5,065 bases of DNA, taken from NCBI GenBank assembly GCA_958428675.1, contig CAUAGV010000135.1:1-5065 (forward strand). The letters run 5' to 3'. Positions 1 through 5,065 of the stretch are shown here, piece by piece (within the stretch, counting starts at the first letter, position 1; the number at the start of each line of letters is the position of its first letter). Origin of the DNA: an uncultured Collinsella sp. (GTDB lineage Bacteria > Actinomycetota > Coriobacteriia > Coriobacteriales > Coriobacteriaceae). The translations under genes and the position numbers were made by a program. Below the pieces are notes generated by a model. It was not told the origin of the DNA. It saw nothing but the letters and a program-made list of their open reading frames with translations, and did no database searches.

Positions 1-185
1 GGATAGGCGCCGGCGATAACCTGATCACCCAGCGTCAGGGTGCCACCCACATCGGCGGCAACGATGGTGCCGCGCTGCGGCTTCTCCTGGGCGTTGCTGG
101 CGATATACAGACCAGAAGCGGTCTTCTGCTCGGCCTCGTCGGGCTTGACCAGAACACGATCTGCAAGCGGCTTCAAAGACGACAT
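1..185 (-). CDS. groES: Co-chaperonin GroES (5' part, cut by left window edge)
   Basis: GroES (Cpn10) forms the heptameric lid of the cytosolic GroEL chaperonin chamber. Only the first 61 complete codons are in the window; the family usually has about 95 residues, so roughly a third is missing beyond position 1. The N-terminus reads MSSLKPLADRVLVKP, the classic GroES opening strand. It is followed by the mobile-loop region (about residues 17-38, with KTASGLYI and QEKPQRG) that contacts GroEL, then the GTIVAADVGG strand. The ATG at 185-183 is chosen because a perfect AGGAGG (minus strand, at 199-194) lies 8 nt upstream. groEL is expected next, outside the window, but cannot be seen. The long leader holds a hairpin (208-226). 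I found no CIRCE (TTAGCACTC-N9-GAGTGCTAA) or HAIR operator. The family call is very secure. Confidence 0.96.
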   Translation of the reverse strand, partial: MSSLKPLADRVLVKPDEAEQKTASGLYIASNAQEKPQRGTIVAADVGGTLTLGDQVIAGAY

Positions 186-207
186 GCTTGTCTCCTCCTT
201 TTTGGGC

Positions 208-226
208 CGCGTGGTTATGCCACGCG
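208..226 (-). repeat. Perfect inverted repeat in groES leader
   Basis: The arms CGCGTGG (208-214) and CCACGCG (220-226) are exactly complementary around a 5-nt spacer. On the groES mRNA this would be a 7-bp, GC-rich hairpin ending about 9 nt upstream of the AGGAGG ribosome-binding site. It could stabilise the mRNA, tune translation, or be a dyad operator at DNA level. It does not match the CIRCE or HAIR consensus. The symmetry is directly visible; any function is inferred. Confidence 0.6.
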
Positions 227-294
227 AATTAACCCTTTTTGTTTGCGTACGCGTTGAATGGTACCCACGAATGGCGGGTTATACAACACGGAGT

Positions 295-313
295 CAAAAA
301 ATCTTATTTTTTG
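295..313. repeat. A/T-rich inverted repeat upstream of groES
   Basis: CAAAAAAT (295-302) and ATTTTTTG (306-313) are perfect 8-bp inverted arms separated by CTT. On the minus strand the right end of this dyad runs into TTGACT (297-292), and TATAAC (283-278) follows after only 8 bp. Each hexamer resembles a promoter box, but they are too close together to be one promoter. The dyad may be part of the groES promoter or operator region, or a weak terminator. Function is unassigned. Confidence 0.4.
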
Positions 314-352
314 GCACTTAGATTTTCTGAATGCCGGGGGATAACTTAGCGA

Positions 353-501
353 TGCCTCCCGTGTGGCTCCGGAGGGGCGGGGCATAAGGTTTCCTGCTCG
401 GGCAGTCCTGCTCGCACGAAGGCCACATTAAGTGGCCTTCGGCTCGTGCGGAACTCGCGATAAACCTTATGCCCCGCCCCTCCGGAGCCACACGGGAGGC
501 A
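353..501. repeat. 149-bp palindromic element with perfect 40-bp inverted arms
   Basis: Positions 353-392 and 462-501 are exact reverse complements over 40 bp; the arms begin TGCCTCCCGTGTGGC and end AAGGTTT. Inside them lies an irregular stem (about 404-426 with 432-456) capped by a perfect 9-bp hairpin, GAAGGCCAC (418-426) with GTGGCCTTC (432-440), around the loop ATTAA. The left interior also carries a direct repeat, TCCTGCTCG, at 392-400 and 406-414. The whole unit folds into one long hairpin on either strand. No U-tract follows, so a simple intrinsic terminator is unlikely. No transposase is encoded and no clear target-site duplication is visible; TAACT occurs at 342-346 and 505-509, but several bases outside the arm ends and not symmetrically. 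It is best read as a MITE-like or other interspersed palindromic repeat. Transcription through it would yield a long double-stranded RNA stem. Confidence 0.85.
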
Positions 502-596
502 GGTTAACTAATTCGAAAAGTCAGTGCAGCAAAATGGCGATGCGGATAGGAACGTGGGCAGGGGTGTTGATGCGCGCACGGGTCCCCTGGGGAGCA

Positions 597-834
597 CCGT
601 GCATTTTTGGGAGTATTCAGCAGGCCAGGGTGGCTGCATACGCGCCGGACATACCTTATTGGTCCCAAGAACGCCTTCAGCGGGCGGTTTTGGTCGGTGG
701 GCAGACCCTGTTGGGACAAATGGGCGTACTTCGCGCCGTACCGGAGCCCAAAATGACGTCAATCTCCGTAACGTTACTCAGCCGCAGCGGCACCGGCAGA
801 GCTCGCGGTGCTGAATACTCCGTTTTTTGCACGG
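597..834. repeat. Inverted 26-mer pair bounding a 238-bp segment
   Basis: The 26-mer at 597-622 on the plus strand and the 26-mer at 809-834 on the minus strand both read CCGTGCA, six bases, then GGAGTATTCAGCA. Twenty of 26 positions agree. All six differences fall in the central block: TTTTTG in the left copy and AAAAAC in the right copy. The pair therefore looks like terminal inverted repeats, or two binding sites, enclosing 186 bp of interior. There is no open reading frame of transposase type inside. The symmetry is seen directly; the role is unknown. Confidence 0.65.
658..721. repeat. Possible multi-stem fold nested inside the 597-834 segment
   Basis: ATTGGTCCCAA (658-668) pairs with TTGGGACAAAT (711-721) at 10 of 11 positions. 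The enclosed sequence can form two short helices, CGCC (672-675) with GGCG (683-686) and GGTC (692-695) with GACC (704-707), giving a three-way-junction shape. The short helices could arise by chance in GC-rich DNA, so this is a weak structured-RNA candidate. Confidence 0.3.
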
Positions 835-880
835 CCCAGGCGGGGGTACATCAGGGCCGGAAAGAACATCTCAGCTTTTT

Positions 881-908
881 TATGCAATCTGCAACTGGAA
901 GTATGCAA
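881..908. repeat. Phased heptamer cluster
   Basis: Four consecutive 7-bp blocks read TATGCAA, TCTGCAA, CTGGAAG, TATGCAA. The first and fourth are identical and the second differs at two positions, so on the minus strand TTGCATA or TTGCAGA recurs in strict 7-bp register. It resembles a short iteron or operator cluster, although three related units could occur by chance. No bound protein is known. Confidence 0.4.
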
Positions 909-1012
909 AACACCATGAGGTTTCACTGCTGATGTCCAAATTGAACGCACGGAGCAGCACCTCAACCCCGCGCCCAAATCCAACAGAGCAGGGACGCACA
1001 TGGCGGATCCTC

Positions 1013-1069
1013 ACCGAAACGCAAACGCGGCTCGAGCGCCATCCCAAAATAAGCTGCCCGAGCCGCGTT
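1013..1069 (-). terminator. Intrinsic terminator of the YtcJ-like amidohydrolase gene
   Basis: AACGCGGCTCG (1024-1034) and CGAGCCGCGTT (1059-1069) are perfect 11-bp complementary arms around a 24-nt loop. Read on the minus strand, the hairpin begins about 20 nt after the stop codon of the upstream gene (1090). It is followed by a T-rich tail, TTTGCGTTTC (1022-1013), which is an interrupted rather than ideal U-tract. Position, orientation and stem strength support a Rho-independent terminator. Confidence 0.75.
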
Positions 1070-1089
1070 AAACGGTAAGACATGAATAC

Positions 1090-2727
1090 TTAGCGCTCGT
1101 AGATCAGGTTGCCGGCTAGGTAGGTGGCTTGGACTTTGGTGGCTTGGAGTTCTTGGGGGTCGATGGTGAGTGGGTTTTGGTCCAGGACTACCAGGTCGGC
1201 GTATTTGCCGGGTTCCAGGCTGCCGAGGTTTTGCTCGTCGCCTGCCGCGTAGGCGCTGCCCAGGGTGTAGTTGCGCAGGGCCGTTGCCGCATCGATGCGC
1301 TCGCTCGGCAGCCAGCCGCCCTCGGGCCAGTGGCTTTTGGGGTCTTGGCGCGTAATAGCCGTGTAGAGCACGTTCATGCTGGTAACGGGCGTGATAGGGC
1401 TGTCAGTACCGAAGGCTTGGCGGATGCCGCGCTGCTTATAGGTTGCGAACGGCCACATGATTCGGCTTCGCTCCAGGCCAAGGTCGCGCTCTGGGCCACC
1501 CGGATCGAGCGTGATGTGGCAGGGCTGGCTCGAGGCGACCACGTTGAGCTTGCGTAGGCGGTCGATGTCCTCGGGCAGGAGGTTCTCCAGATGCTCGAGT
1601 GTGTTATGGCCGTGCTGGGGCAGGCCGTACAGGTCGGCGGCCTCCTCGAAGATATCCAGCGCGGCATGAATCGCACCGTCGCCGATGACGTGGATACGCA
1701 CAGTGTGGCCGCGCTCCGCAGCCGCCAGAACCAGCTTACGCATGCGCTCGGCAGGAACTGTCAGACGGCCCTGGTCGCCCGGGAAGCGCGGATTGGTATA
1801 GGGCTCGGTGAGATATGCCGTGTGTTCGCTCGACACGCCGTCGAAGAACTGCTTAAAGCCCGGTGCCGAGAGCAGCACATTGTTCGCGTAACGTGCCTGC
1901 AGCTCTTCCAAGCGCGACTGGTCATCCAGCAGCGTGGGGAACAGATGGGCTCGGATGCCCAACTTGCCGGCTGCCTGCAGTTTGTCGTAGACGTCGTCGC
2001 GGATAAAATCGCAGCCCGGCATGGGCATGAGCGACATATCGCATATCGAGGTGATGCCCTGCTCGGCCATACGCCTCATTTGATCGGCGTAAGCGCTTGC
2101 AATGCGATCCTCCCCCAGCCACTCAAGGCAGCGCGGTAGCAGCTGCATGGCAGCCGCCTCGTGAGCAATGCCCGTGAGCTCGCCGCTTGCGTCCTTGTCG
2201 TAGCCACCGCCCGCTGGCGGCTCGCTGTCGCGCGTGACGCCGAGCGCCTCGAGTGCGCGGCTGTTGAGCCACAGCGTATGGCCGTCGCCCGAATACATAA
2301 CGCAGGGGCGATCGGGGAATGCCGCATCGAGCGACGCCTTGGTAGGATGCTCGGGCGGGTCCCAACGGTAGTCGCGCCAGCCCTGAGTCACAACCCAAGC
2401 GTCGTCGGGCAGGTCCTGGGAAAACTCGAGCGCGTGTTGCACCAGCGCCGCCTCGGACGTGCCCATATCCATGAGCATGTACGGCGAGGAGCCGACCGAG
2501 GTATGGAAGAAGTGCAGATGAGCGTCATGGAAACCTGGGCAGACAAACTGCTCGCCGTAGTCGATAACCGGCGTGGCGGCAGGCGCGGCGGCAATCACGT
2601 CATCGGGCGCACCGACTGCGACGATACGGTCGCCTGCGATGGCAATCGCCAGCTCGCGGACGGTATCGATGCCGTCTTGCGCGGTAAAGACGTTCTTGGA
2701 GCGGATAATCCGATCGATATGTTGCAT
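1090..2727 (-). CDS. YtcJ-type metal-dependent amidohydrolase (Amidohydro_3 family)
   Basis: A cytosolic TIM-barrel hydrolase of about 545 residues, the usual length for the YtcJ/amidohydrolase-3 group. These enzymes hydrolyse amide or ring C-N bonds of small molecules; the substrate cannot be read from sequence. Seen in order: an N-terminal beta-sandwich strand (IDRIIRSKNVFT); the metal motif CPGFHDAHLHFF with H70 and H72; DGHTLWLNSRALEALG; the H346 region (IHVIGDGAIHAA); H379 in TLEHLEN; H404 in SSQPCHITLD; and catalytic Asp D442 in AFGTDSPITP. The end has the typical LEPGKYADLVVLDQNP. No signal peptide is evident. Three in-frame ATGs lie close together (2739, 2733, 2727). The last is chosen because GGGGA sits 5 nt upstream and the protein then begins like its family; 2739 would add four residues. 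The frame stays open to 3468, but that extension is antisense to the next gene. It is divergent from the M20D gene, and codon choice shifts to CAA/AAA in the last roughly 45 codons. Confidence 0.93.
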   Translation of the reverse strand: MQHIDRIIRSKNVFTAQDGIDTVRELAIAIAGDRIVAVGAPDDVIAAAPAATPVIDYGEQFVCPGFHDAHLHFFHTSVGSSPYMLMDMGTSEAALVQHALEFSQDLPDDAWVVTQGWRDYRWDPPEHPTKASLDAAFPDRPCVMYSGDGHTLWLNSRALEALGVTRDSEPPAGGGYDKDASGELTGIAHEAAAMQLLPRCLEWLGEDRIASAYADQMRRMAEQGITSICDMSLMPMPGCDFIRDDVYDKLQAAGKLGIRAHLFPTLLDDQSRLEELQARYANNVLLSAPGFKQFFDGVSSEHTAYLTEPYTNPRFPGDQGRLTVPAERMRKLVLAAAERGHTVRIHVIGDGAIHAALDIFEEAADLYGLPQHGHNTLEHLENLLPEDIDRLRKLNVVASSQPCHITLDPGGPERDLGLERSRIMWPFATYKQRGIRQAFGTDSPITPVTSMNVLYTAITRQDPKSHWPEGGWLPSERIDAATALRNYTLGSAYAAGDEQNLGSLEPGKYADLVVLDQNPLTIDPQELQATKVQATYLAGNLIYER

Positions 2728-2765
2728 GGGCATCCCCATCTCTGGCAGGAAATTCAACACCCCCG

Positions 2766-2793
2766 AGTGTACTCCCCCGCCCTTGTAACAAAA
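2766..2793 (-). promoter_or_regulatory. Weak candidate promoter for the YtcJ-like gene
   Basis: On the minus strand TACACT (2771-2766) is a fair -10 box. A poor -35 match, TTTTGT (2793-2788), lies 16 bp upstream. It would place a transcription start near 2760 and a leader of about 30 nt. Only the -10 box is reasonable, so this is tentative. Confidence 0.25.
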
Positions 2794-2814
2794 CCCCAAG
2801 CGGCAAACGGCAAC

Positions 2815-2844
2815 TTTACCAGCCCTAGCGGCAGGTGGCATACT
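2815..2844 (+). promoter_or_regulatory. Candidate sigma-70-type promoter for the M20D gene
   Basis: TTTACC (2815-2820) is followed after 18 bp by CATACT (2839-2844), each matching four of six consensus bases. TGG directly before the -10 gives an extended -10 element (TGn). Transcription would start near 2851, leaving a leader of about 45 nt with AAGGAG (2880-2885) upstream of the ATG at 2896. The arrangement is good but unproven. Confidence 0.45.
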
Positions 2845-2895
2845 GGAGAGAGCCTGTACGATTTTGCGATCAACCCAGCAAGGAGCAAATCGACC

Positions 2896-4359
2896 ATGAC
2901 GAAGACCAAGGCACAGCAGATTATGGCGGCGACCGAGGTGCGAGCGGCTGACGACGTCACCGCAGCCATCCAAGATATCGCTACCGAGTTTGAACCCTAT
3001 ATCATCAAGCAGCGCCGGCACTTCCATAAGCACCCGGAGCTGAGCCTTGCCGAGGAGCGCACGACTTCCGACATCGCCAACCAGCTCGATGCCATGAATA
3101 TCCCCTACGAGCGTCCCCTTAAGACGGGCCTGGTGGCGACCCTTCGCGGCACCGCGCCCGACGCCTACCGCGAGGACGGCACGCCGCGCCGCCGCATCCT
3201 GCTGCGCGCCGACATCGACGCCCTGCCCGTCACCGAGCAGACCGGCGAAGAGTTCGCCAGCGTCAACGAGGGCTGCATGCACGCCTGCGGCCACGACTGC
3301 CACATCGCCATGATGCTCGGCACGCTGCAAATCCTGCGCCATATGACCGACGACATCCACGGCGAAGTCCGCATCGTCTTCCAGCCCAGCGAGGAAAACG
3401 GCCAGGGCGCCAAGCTCATGATCGGCACGGGCGTGCTCGACGGCGTCGATGGCGCCTACGCCGCGCACATCTGGAGCGAGGTTGACGCCGGCACCGTGAG
3501 CTGCGAGCCCGGTCCGCGCATGGCCAATACCGACTGGTTCCGCATCGATGTTCGCGGCACCTCATGCCACGGTGCCATGCCCCAGCGCGGCCACGACGCC
3601 GTTATGGTGGCCGCCGAGATCGTCAATGCCCTGCAGACCATCGTTTCGCGCGAGATCAGCCCCTACGAGCCGGCTGTCATCACCGTCGGCGAGCTGCACG
3701 GCGGCACCGCGCGCAACGTTATCGCCGGCACGGCCTACCTCGCCGGCACGGTGCGCACCTACGGAGATTCGACCCACGAGGAAATGCCGGAGCTCATGCG
3801 CCGCATCGTGGAGCATACCGCGGCCGCCTTGGGCGCCGAGGCAGAGCTCACCGACTACACCATCGCCAATTACAAGGTCGAAAACGATGCCGCCTCGAGC
3901 GAGCGCTGCCGCCAGGCAGTAATCAAATGCTTGGGCCCCACCGGTCAAGGCCATTACCGCGGCACGCTTTCGGGCGAGGATTTTTCGGAGTACCTGCGCC
4001 GCGTACCGGGCGTGCTCGCCTTTGTAGGTACGCGCAACCCCAAGATTGGCGCCACGTACGCCCAGCATTCCTGCTTTTACAAGATTGACGAGACCGTGCT
4101 GGCAAAGGGCTCCATGGTAGCCGCCCAGTATGCTATCGACTTTTTGGCCGAGCCCACGCAAGAGGAGCTCGACGGCCCCGCGATTACTGCGGTCGCCGAA
4201 ACCAACCCCGACCTGGCCGCCAAGTTGCGCTCTGCCAAGGCAACGACCGCCGAGGCTCGCGACGCCATCCATGACGCCCGCACGGCACGCCATGCCGCGA
4301 TCAAGGGCATCCACGATGCGCGTGCCGCCGCTCGCCGCGAGGAGAAGCGCGGCGAGTAG
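2896..4359 (+). CDS. M20D-family amidohydrolase (hippurate / N-acyl-amino-acid hydrolase type) with C-terminal tail
   Basis: A two-metal amidohydrolase of peptidase subfamily M20D. Relatives release amino acids from N-acyl conjugates (hippurate, IAA-amino acids, N-acetyl-diaminopimelate); which substrate applies here is unknown. The protein has 487 residues. Seen in order: RRHFHKHPELS (40-50); LLRADIDALPV (102-112); MHACGHDCH (128-136), giving ligands C131 and H133; PSEENGQGA with E167; AAHIW with H191; the dimerisation domain starting at TSCHGAMPQRGHDA and running to about residue 320; and AQHSCFYKID with final ligand H391. The spacing C131-H133-E167-H191-H391 equals that of the ligands I recall for plant ILL2, so the active site looks complete. 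The family normally ends near the helix at 400-418. Here about 68 extra Ala/Arg/Glu-rich residues follow, with IHDAR repeated at 458 and 472. The start at 2896 has AAGGAG 10 nt upstream; the upstream open frame is antisense to the neighbour. It is divergent from the YtcJ-like gene, and a hairpin follows the stop. Confidence 0.93.
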   Translation: MTKTKAQQIMAATEVRAADDVTAAIQDIATEFEPYIIKQRRHFHKHPELSLAEERTTSDIANQLDAMNIPYERPLKTGLVATLRGTAPDAYREDGTPRRRILLRADIDALPVTEQTGEEFASVNEGCMHACGHDCHIAMMLGTLQILRHMTDDIHGEVRIVFQPSEENGQGAKLMIGTGVLDGVDGAYAAHIWSEVDAGTVSCEPGPRMANTDWFRIDVRGTSCHGAMPQRGHDAVMVAAEIVNALQTIVSREISPYEPAVITVGELHGGTARNVIAGTAYLAGTVRTYGDSTHEEMPELMRRIVEHTAAALGAEAELTDYTIANYKVENDAASSERCRQAVIKCLGPTGQGHYRGTLSGEDFSEYLRRVPGVLAFVGTRNPKIGATYAQHSCFYKIDETVLAKGSMVAAQYAIDFLAEPTQEELDGPAITAVAETNPDLAAKLRSAKATTAEARDAIHDARTARHAAIKGIHDARAAARREEKRGE

Positions 4360-4404
4360 TCGATTCGCGGCCATCTCGCAGTCATAGCCACATCGCGATA
4401 TCAA

Positions 4405-4440
4405 AGCGGGGGCGGACGTTTCGACACGTCCGCCCCCGCT
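4405..4440. terminator. Strong stem-loop between convergent genes, probable bidirectional terminator
   Basis: AGCGGGGGCGGACGT (4405-4419) and ACGTCCGCCCCCGCT (4426-4440) form a perfect 15-bp stem around the loop TTCGAC. It lies 45 bp after the M20D stop and 60 bp after (in the minus direction) the DUF4013 stop. Flanking T-tracts are short on both sides: CATTTG on the plus strand and TTTGATATC on the minus strand. The convergent setting favours a shared terminator with weak U-tracts. Confidence 0.8.
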
Positions 4441-4456
4441 CATTTGTCAAGCGCTA

Positions 4457-4473
4457 TTTCTACCGTTTCTACC
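4457..4473. repeat. Short direct repeat TTTCTACC
   Basis: TTTCTACC occurs at 4457-4464 and again at 4466-4473, one base apart. It lies in the gap between the terminator and the DUF4013 stop codon. It may be chance, and no function is proposed. Confidence 0.3.
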
Positions 4474-4499
4474 CCGTCCCCAAATGGCAGGCGGCAGGG

Positions 4500-5065
4500 C
4501 TACTCGTCCTGCGGGTCCTCGTCGGAGCTTGGTGCAGGCTCGGGCTCGGGCTCAGGCTCGGGCTCGGGCGCCGCAGCGGAATCGGATACGGGCGCTGCGT
4601 CGGCGCTAAAACCAGCCGGAGCAGACTTCTTCTCAAACGGCAGCACAAAAGTCAGAACGTCGTCCTTATCCTCATCGGCCCATTCGCTTGCATAGCGTGC
4701 AACCCAATAGCCAACGGCACGGTGCTTGAGCATCTTGCCAAAGACCGTGAGGAATACCGTGACAAACGCCGTCAGCACCAAGAACAATACGAGCGTGATG
4801 CCACCGCCAGTAACAAGCGCCTCAATAGCCGTAGGACGGTAGTAGTAGCTATACATACCGACAGAGGCAATGGTGCCAAAGACGAACGTCAGAATCCAGG
4901 TGACAACGTTGGAAACCAGGCCCGTCAAAAACTCGGGAAGGAACGAAGCGCAGAACAGCTTGGTCTTGTTGTGCTTAAACGCCGCCCAGACCTTGTCGAG
5001 CGAAAACGCGCTTTCCACACGACCGGTCACCGCAAAGTGCATCACGGCGATGTCGGCGAACATCT
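4500..5065 (-). CDS. DUF4013-type integral membrane protein (3' part, cut by right window edge)
   Basis: The C-terminal 187 or more codons of a membrane protein whose start lies beyond 5065; the Met at 5063 need not be the true start. Numbering from that Met, FADIAVMHFAVTGRVESAFSLDKVWAAFK (2-30) resembles the central motif of DUF4013 proteins: an aromatic/Ala helix, then GR and an AFS/D segment. Two hydrophobic stretches follow, about 45-70 and 82-108, each likely membrane-spanning. After the conserved-looking GYWVARYASEW (118-128), a soluble tail begins. It is acidic and Pro-rich (about 147-187), with six Pro-Glu/Pro-Ala dipeptides in a row. The function of DUF4013 is not established. The gene converges on the M20D gene with a shared terminator, so it is probably not part of the same unit. 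The family call rests on motif memory and is moderately sure. Confidence 0.75.
   Translation of the reverse strand, partial: MFADIAVMHFAVTGRVESAFSLDKVWAAFKHNKTKLFCASFLPEFLTGLVSNVVTWILTFVFGTIASVGMYSYYYRPTAIEALVTGGGITLVLFLVLTAFVTVFLTVFGKMLKHRAVGYWVARYASEWADEDKDDVLTFVLPFEKKSAPAGFSADAAPVSDSAAAPEPEPEPEPEPAPSSDEDPQDE
4536..4571. repeat. Hexamer tandem repeat encoding the Pro-Glu tail
   Basis: Six 6-bp units lie end to end: AGGCTC, GGGCTC, GGGCTC, AGGCTC, GGGCTC and a variant GGGCGC. On the coding (minus) strand they give alternating Pro and Glu. Because each unit is two codons, slippage would lengthen or shorten the tail without a frameshift. It lies inside the DUF4013 gene. Confidence 0.85.

Larger units (their letters stand above)
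502..1012. other. Intergenic region without a supportable gene
   Basis: About 510 bp with no convincing coding sequence. Open frames exist on both strands but lack ribosome-binding sites, recognisable domains and the GC-rich third-position pattern of the neighbouring genes. The plus-strand frame ending near 932 begins inside the palindromic element. The stretch contains several structured motifs listed separately (597-834, 658-721, 768-777, 881-908). It could be an interspersed non-coding repeat, a structured RNA, or decayed sequence. No match to tmRNA, RNase P RNA or SRP RNA core motifs was seen. Confidence 0.6.

Noticed and set aside
278..297. TTGACT and TATAAC as a groES promoter.
   Set aside because: The two boxes are only 8 bp apart, far from the 16-18 bp needed, and neither has a good partner at the right spacing.
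342..509. TAACT on both sides of the palindromic element as a target-site duplication.
   Set aside because: It is only 5 bp long, lies at different distances from the two arm ends, and is easily a chance match.
432..932. Plus-strand open frame of 166 residues in the intergenic block.
   Set aside because: It starts with GTG inside the apical stem of the palindromic element, has no ribosome-binding site at 432 or at the internal ATG 534, and shows no recognisable domain.
353..1012. CRISPR array, tRNA, tmRNA, RNase P RNA or SRP RNA in the intergenic block.
   Set aside because: No regularly spaced direct repeats of CRISPR length, no cloverleaf and no conserved core motifs of these RNAs were found by eye.
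774..1083. Short open frames of 67-83 residues on both strands near 774-1083.
   Set aside because: They overlap each other in different frames, lack ribosome-binding sites, and cross the terminator at 1024-1069.
2161..2895. Upstream extension of the M20D plus-strand frame to 732 residues.
   Set aside because: The added part is antisense to the YtcJ-like gene and shows no M20 features. A good ribosome-binding site and a family-like N-terminus mark 2896.
2740..3468. Upstream extension of the YtcJ-like minus-strand reading frame to 792 residues.
   Set aside because: It runs antisense through the intergenic region and the start of the M20D gene. The family begins at the IDRII strand, and ATGs with GGGGA nearby lie at 2727-2739.
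3562..4443. Minus-strand open frame of 293 residues.
   Set aside because: It is antisense to the well-supported M20D gene and would end inside it; its openness follows from the high GC at third positions.

Overview
The window looks like chromosomal DNA from a high-GC anaerobic actinobacterium of the Coriobacteriia, most likely Collinsella or a relative. This is inferred from the strong GC bias at third codon positions, protein style and general resemblance. No taxonomic marker gene is complete here.

Layout from left to right. (1) The 5' part of groES lies on the minus strand (1-185, running off the left edge). Its leader (186-about 340) has a strong Shine-Dalgarno and a perfect small hairpin, but no recognisable CIRCE or HAIR heat-shock operator. 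(2) A 149-bp palindromic element (353-501) has perfect 40-bp inverted arms around an irregular stem capped by a 9-bp apical hairpin. (3) About 510 bp (502-1012) hold no convincing gene. They do hold a second, divergent inverted pair (597-622 and 809-834), a smaller potential fold (658-721), a 10-bp palindrome and a cluster of phased heptamers. (4) A terminator at 1024-1069 serves the minus-strand gene above it. That gene (1090-2727) is a YtcJ-type, metal-dependent amidohydrolase of about 545 residues. (5) A roughly 170-bp divergent promoter region separates it from a plus-strand M20D peptidase-family amidohydrolase (2896-4359, 487 residues). All five metal ligands of the M20D enzyme are in place, and it carries an unusual charged helical tail. 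(6) A perfect 15-bp stem-loop (4405-4440) sits between this gene and a convergent minus-strand membrane protein of DUF4013 type. The latter is truncated at the right edge and ends in an acidic Pro-Glu repeat tail encoded by a hexamer microsatellite.

The two hydrolases form a divergent pair. Both belong to families that cleave C-N bonds of small molecules such as amides, N-acyl amino acids and cyclic ureas. A shared catabolic or salvage role is plausible but not shown by the sequence. groES and the DUF4013 protein are unrelated neighbours.

The part least explained by ordinary annotation is the 353-1012 intergenic block. Its nested inverted repeats suggest a non-autonomous mobile or repeat element, a structured RNA, or both. 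I found no coding evidence for a new multi-gene system.
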